Positions 5,502 through 6,739 of a stretch of DNA of 6,739 bases are shown piece by piece. Position 1 is the first letter of the stretch. Each line of letters begins with the position of its first letter. The notes below the pieces were generated by a model. The model made no database searches. It had not been told where the DNA came from and saw nothing but the letters and a program-made list of their open reading frames with translations. The DNA lies in NCBI GenBank assembly GCA_937916345.1, contig CALFUE010000173.1, forward strand, positions 1-6,739, written 5' to 3'. This DNA is from an uncultured bacterium (GTDB taxonomy: Bacteria > Bacillota > Clostridia > Lachnospirales > Lachnospiraceae). Both the position numbers and the translations under genes were made by a program.

Positions 5502-6739
5502 TTAAACGTCCTCTAGAAATCTGTTCATGGCCGATATCAACGCATCTATAGAAGCCCTGATGATATCAGGGTCTATTCCTATACCGAAATATTTATTTTT
5601 CTTCCCGTCCTCTATCCCGACATAGGCGATTGCGCTGGAATCCGAGCCATCGTTCAACGCATGCTCCTCATACAGGATTACATTGAACTGCTTCTCAAAC
5701 TTCTCCTCAAAAGTCTTTGCCACAGCGTCCAATCGTCCGTTTCCCGAAGTCTCATGTATCTCCTTTCGACCGTCGGTAATGATATTGACAGTGGCTGTTA
5801 TGGTGTCCGAACCCTCCTGCCTGAAATGACAGCCCTTGACATCAAATATGGGGGTATACTTCTCGTATCTGGACAAAAACAGCTTGTAGATATCCTCGGG
5901 AGACAGCTCGCTGTGATGCTTGTCTGAGGCATCCTTTACGGCGTAACCGAAGTCGGCGCGCATCTTGTAAGGGATGTTTATACCGTAATTCTGCTCCATG
6001 ATATATGCCACGCCGCCCTTTCCGGACTGGGAGTTTATCCTGATGACATCGGCGTCGTAGGTTCTTCCCACATCCTCAGGATTGATGGGCAGATACGGCA
6101 CGCTCCAGTGAGACATATCATTCTCTTCGCGATACTTCATGCCCTTTGCGATAGCGTCCTGATGAGACCCGGAGAATGCGGCAAACACCAGCTTTCCGGT
6201 GTAGGGATGGCGGTCATGTATGCTCATCTGAGTCAGTCTCTCATAAACCTCCGCAATTCGGGGCATATCCGAAAAATCAAGCTCCGGATCTACGCCCTGC
6301 ATATACATGTTCATGCCCAGCACCATGATATCCACATTTCCGGTGCGCTCTCCGTTTCCGAAAAGAGTTCCCTCTATGCGGTCGGCGCCGGCCAGGATCC
6401 CCAGCTCCGCGTCAGAAATGCCGCAGCCCCTGTCATTATGGGGGTGAAGAGAGAGAATGACATTTTCCCTGTTGTAGAGATATTTGCTCATATATTCTAT
6501 CTGAGACGCGTATACATGAGGCATTGACAGCTCTACCGTACTGGGAAGGTTTATGATCGGTCTGAAATCGTCCCGCGGATTCCAAACCTCCAGCACTGCA
6601 TTGCAGACCTCCAAAGCGTACTCCGGCTCTGTGCCGGTAAAGCTCTCCGGCGAGTACTCGAAAGCATAATTGCCACCGTCTGCGGCCGCGAGCTCAGCCA
6701 AAAGCTTTGCTCCGTCGACAGCTATCTTTTTTATCTCTT
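5502..6739 (-). CDS. leuA: 2-isopropylmalate synthase, long (type 2) form, N-terminus beyond window
   Basis: Condenses acetyl-CoA with 2-oxoisovalerate to give 2-isopropylmalate, the first committed step of leucine synthesis; cytosolic and usually leucine-inhibited. The 411 complete codons present cover the second half of the TIM barrel and the C-terminal region. The catalytic-domain motifs are FEYSPESFTGTE, INLPSTVE, the metal-binding HPHNDRG (fragment residues 98-104, H98 and H100), EGTLFGNGERTGN (to ~134), the FSGSHQDAI segment near 188-196, and INSQSGKGG. The LeuA dimer/allosteric domain follows from ~294 to the end, with the SGNGRLDA motif. About 145 N-terminal residues are missing. An in-frame TTG at 6701 is only an internal leucine codon; the frame stays open to the right edge with family-like sequence (EIKKIAVDGAKLL). 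First visible gene of the leftward operon; its TAA touches the next ATG. Any leader, T-box or attenuator lies outside the window. Confidence 0.96.
   Translation of the reverse strand, partial: EIKKIAVDGAKLLAELAAADGGNYAFEYSPESFTGTEPEYALEVCNAVLEVWNPRDDFRPIINLPSTVELSMPHVYASQIEYMSKYLYNRENVILSLHPHNDRGCGISDAELGILAGADRIEGTLFGNGERTGNVDIMVLGMNMYMQGVDPELDFSDMPRIAEVYERLTQMSIHDRHPYTGKLVFAAFSGSHQDAIAKGMKYREENDMSHWSVPYLPINPEDVGRTYDADVIRINSQSGKGGVAYIMEQNYGINIPYKMRADFGYAVKDASDKHHSELSPEDIYKLFLSRYEKYTPIFDVKGCHFRQEGSDTITATVNIITDGRKEIHETSGNGRLDAVAKTFEEKFEKQFNVILYEEHALNDGSDSSAIAYVGIEDGKKNKYFGIGIDPDIIRASIDALISAMNRFLEDV
5509..5514 (-). promoter_or_regulatory. Ribosome site of the secreted-protein gene, inside the leuA end
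   Basis: Reading the minus strand, AGAGGA lies within the last leuA codons, 7 bp before ATG at 5501, with the leuA TAA in between. No space exists for a separate promoter between the genes, and the layout suggests translational coupling. Confidence 0.75.

Noticed and set aside
4753..5505. A 250-codon open frame on the plus strand opposite the secreted-protein gene
   Set aside because: It has no ribosome site and encodes a low-complexity hydrophobic product expected from the antisense of Thr/Ser/Lys/Val-rich Ig domains. The minus-strand gene has a signal peptide and recognisable domains.
6699..6701. TTG at 6701 as the leuA start
   Set aside because: The frame stays open to the window edge with family-like sequence, and the family needs about 145 more N-terminal residues for a complete TIM barrel; the codon is an internal leucine.

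Overview
The window looks like an ordinary chromosomal segment of a Gram-positive anaerobe of the Clostridia, most likely Lachnospiraceae. The reasons are a DUF4364 winged-helix protein (a family I know mainly from Clostridia), a short single-domain malic enzyme, the long 'type 2' form of LeuA, a Rho factor with a disordered insert, and strong purine-rich Shine-Dalgarno sites. The assignment comes from family knowledge and reading by eye; no search was run.

Layout. The left edge (1-1121, minus strand) is rho, complete at its N-terminus and cut by the window edge just after the Walker B motif. A 271-bp AT-rich intergenic region (1122-1392) holds back-to-back promoters: a TATAAT-type -10 reading left to rho and an extended -10 reading right. 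The rightward one is followed at once by a perfect 13-bp stem-loop (1311-1340). Next is a rightward two-gene operon: malic enzyme (1393-2541) and a DUF4364 putative regulator (2552-3073), whose Shine-Dalgarno site overlaps the malic enzyme stop. This operon converges, with a 37-bp gap, on a leftward operon read from the right edge: leuA (5502-6739, N-terminus missing), a secreted Ig-like/beta-helix protein (3768-5501) and rpe (3111-3764). The three leftward genes are packed very tightly: the leuA stop abuts the next ATG, and 3 bp separate the secreted-protein stop from the rpe ATG.

How the genes fit together. Malic enzyme (malate to pyruvate, CO2 and NAD(P)H), LeuA (first committed step of leucine synthesis, using acetyl-CoA and the pyruvate-derived 2-oxoisovalerate) and Rpe (pentose phosphate pathway) are cytosolic central or biosynthetic enzymes. 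Rho is the transcription terminator. The odd member is the 577-residue exported protein, apparently translationally coupled between leuA and rpe.

I found no mobile element, CRISPR array, tRNA or rRNA. The best candidates for something unexplained are the stem-loop at the predicted 5' end of the malic enzyme mRNA and the exported protein embedded in the leuA-rpe operon.
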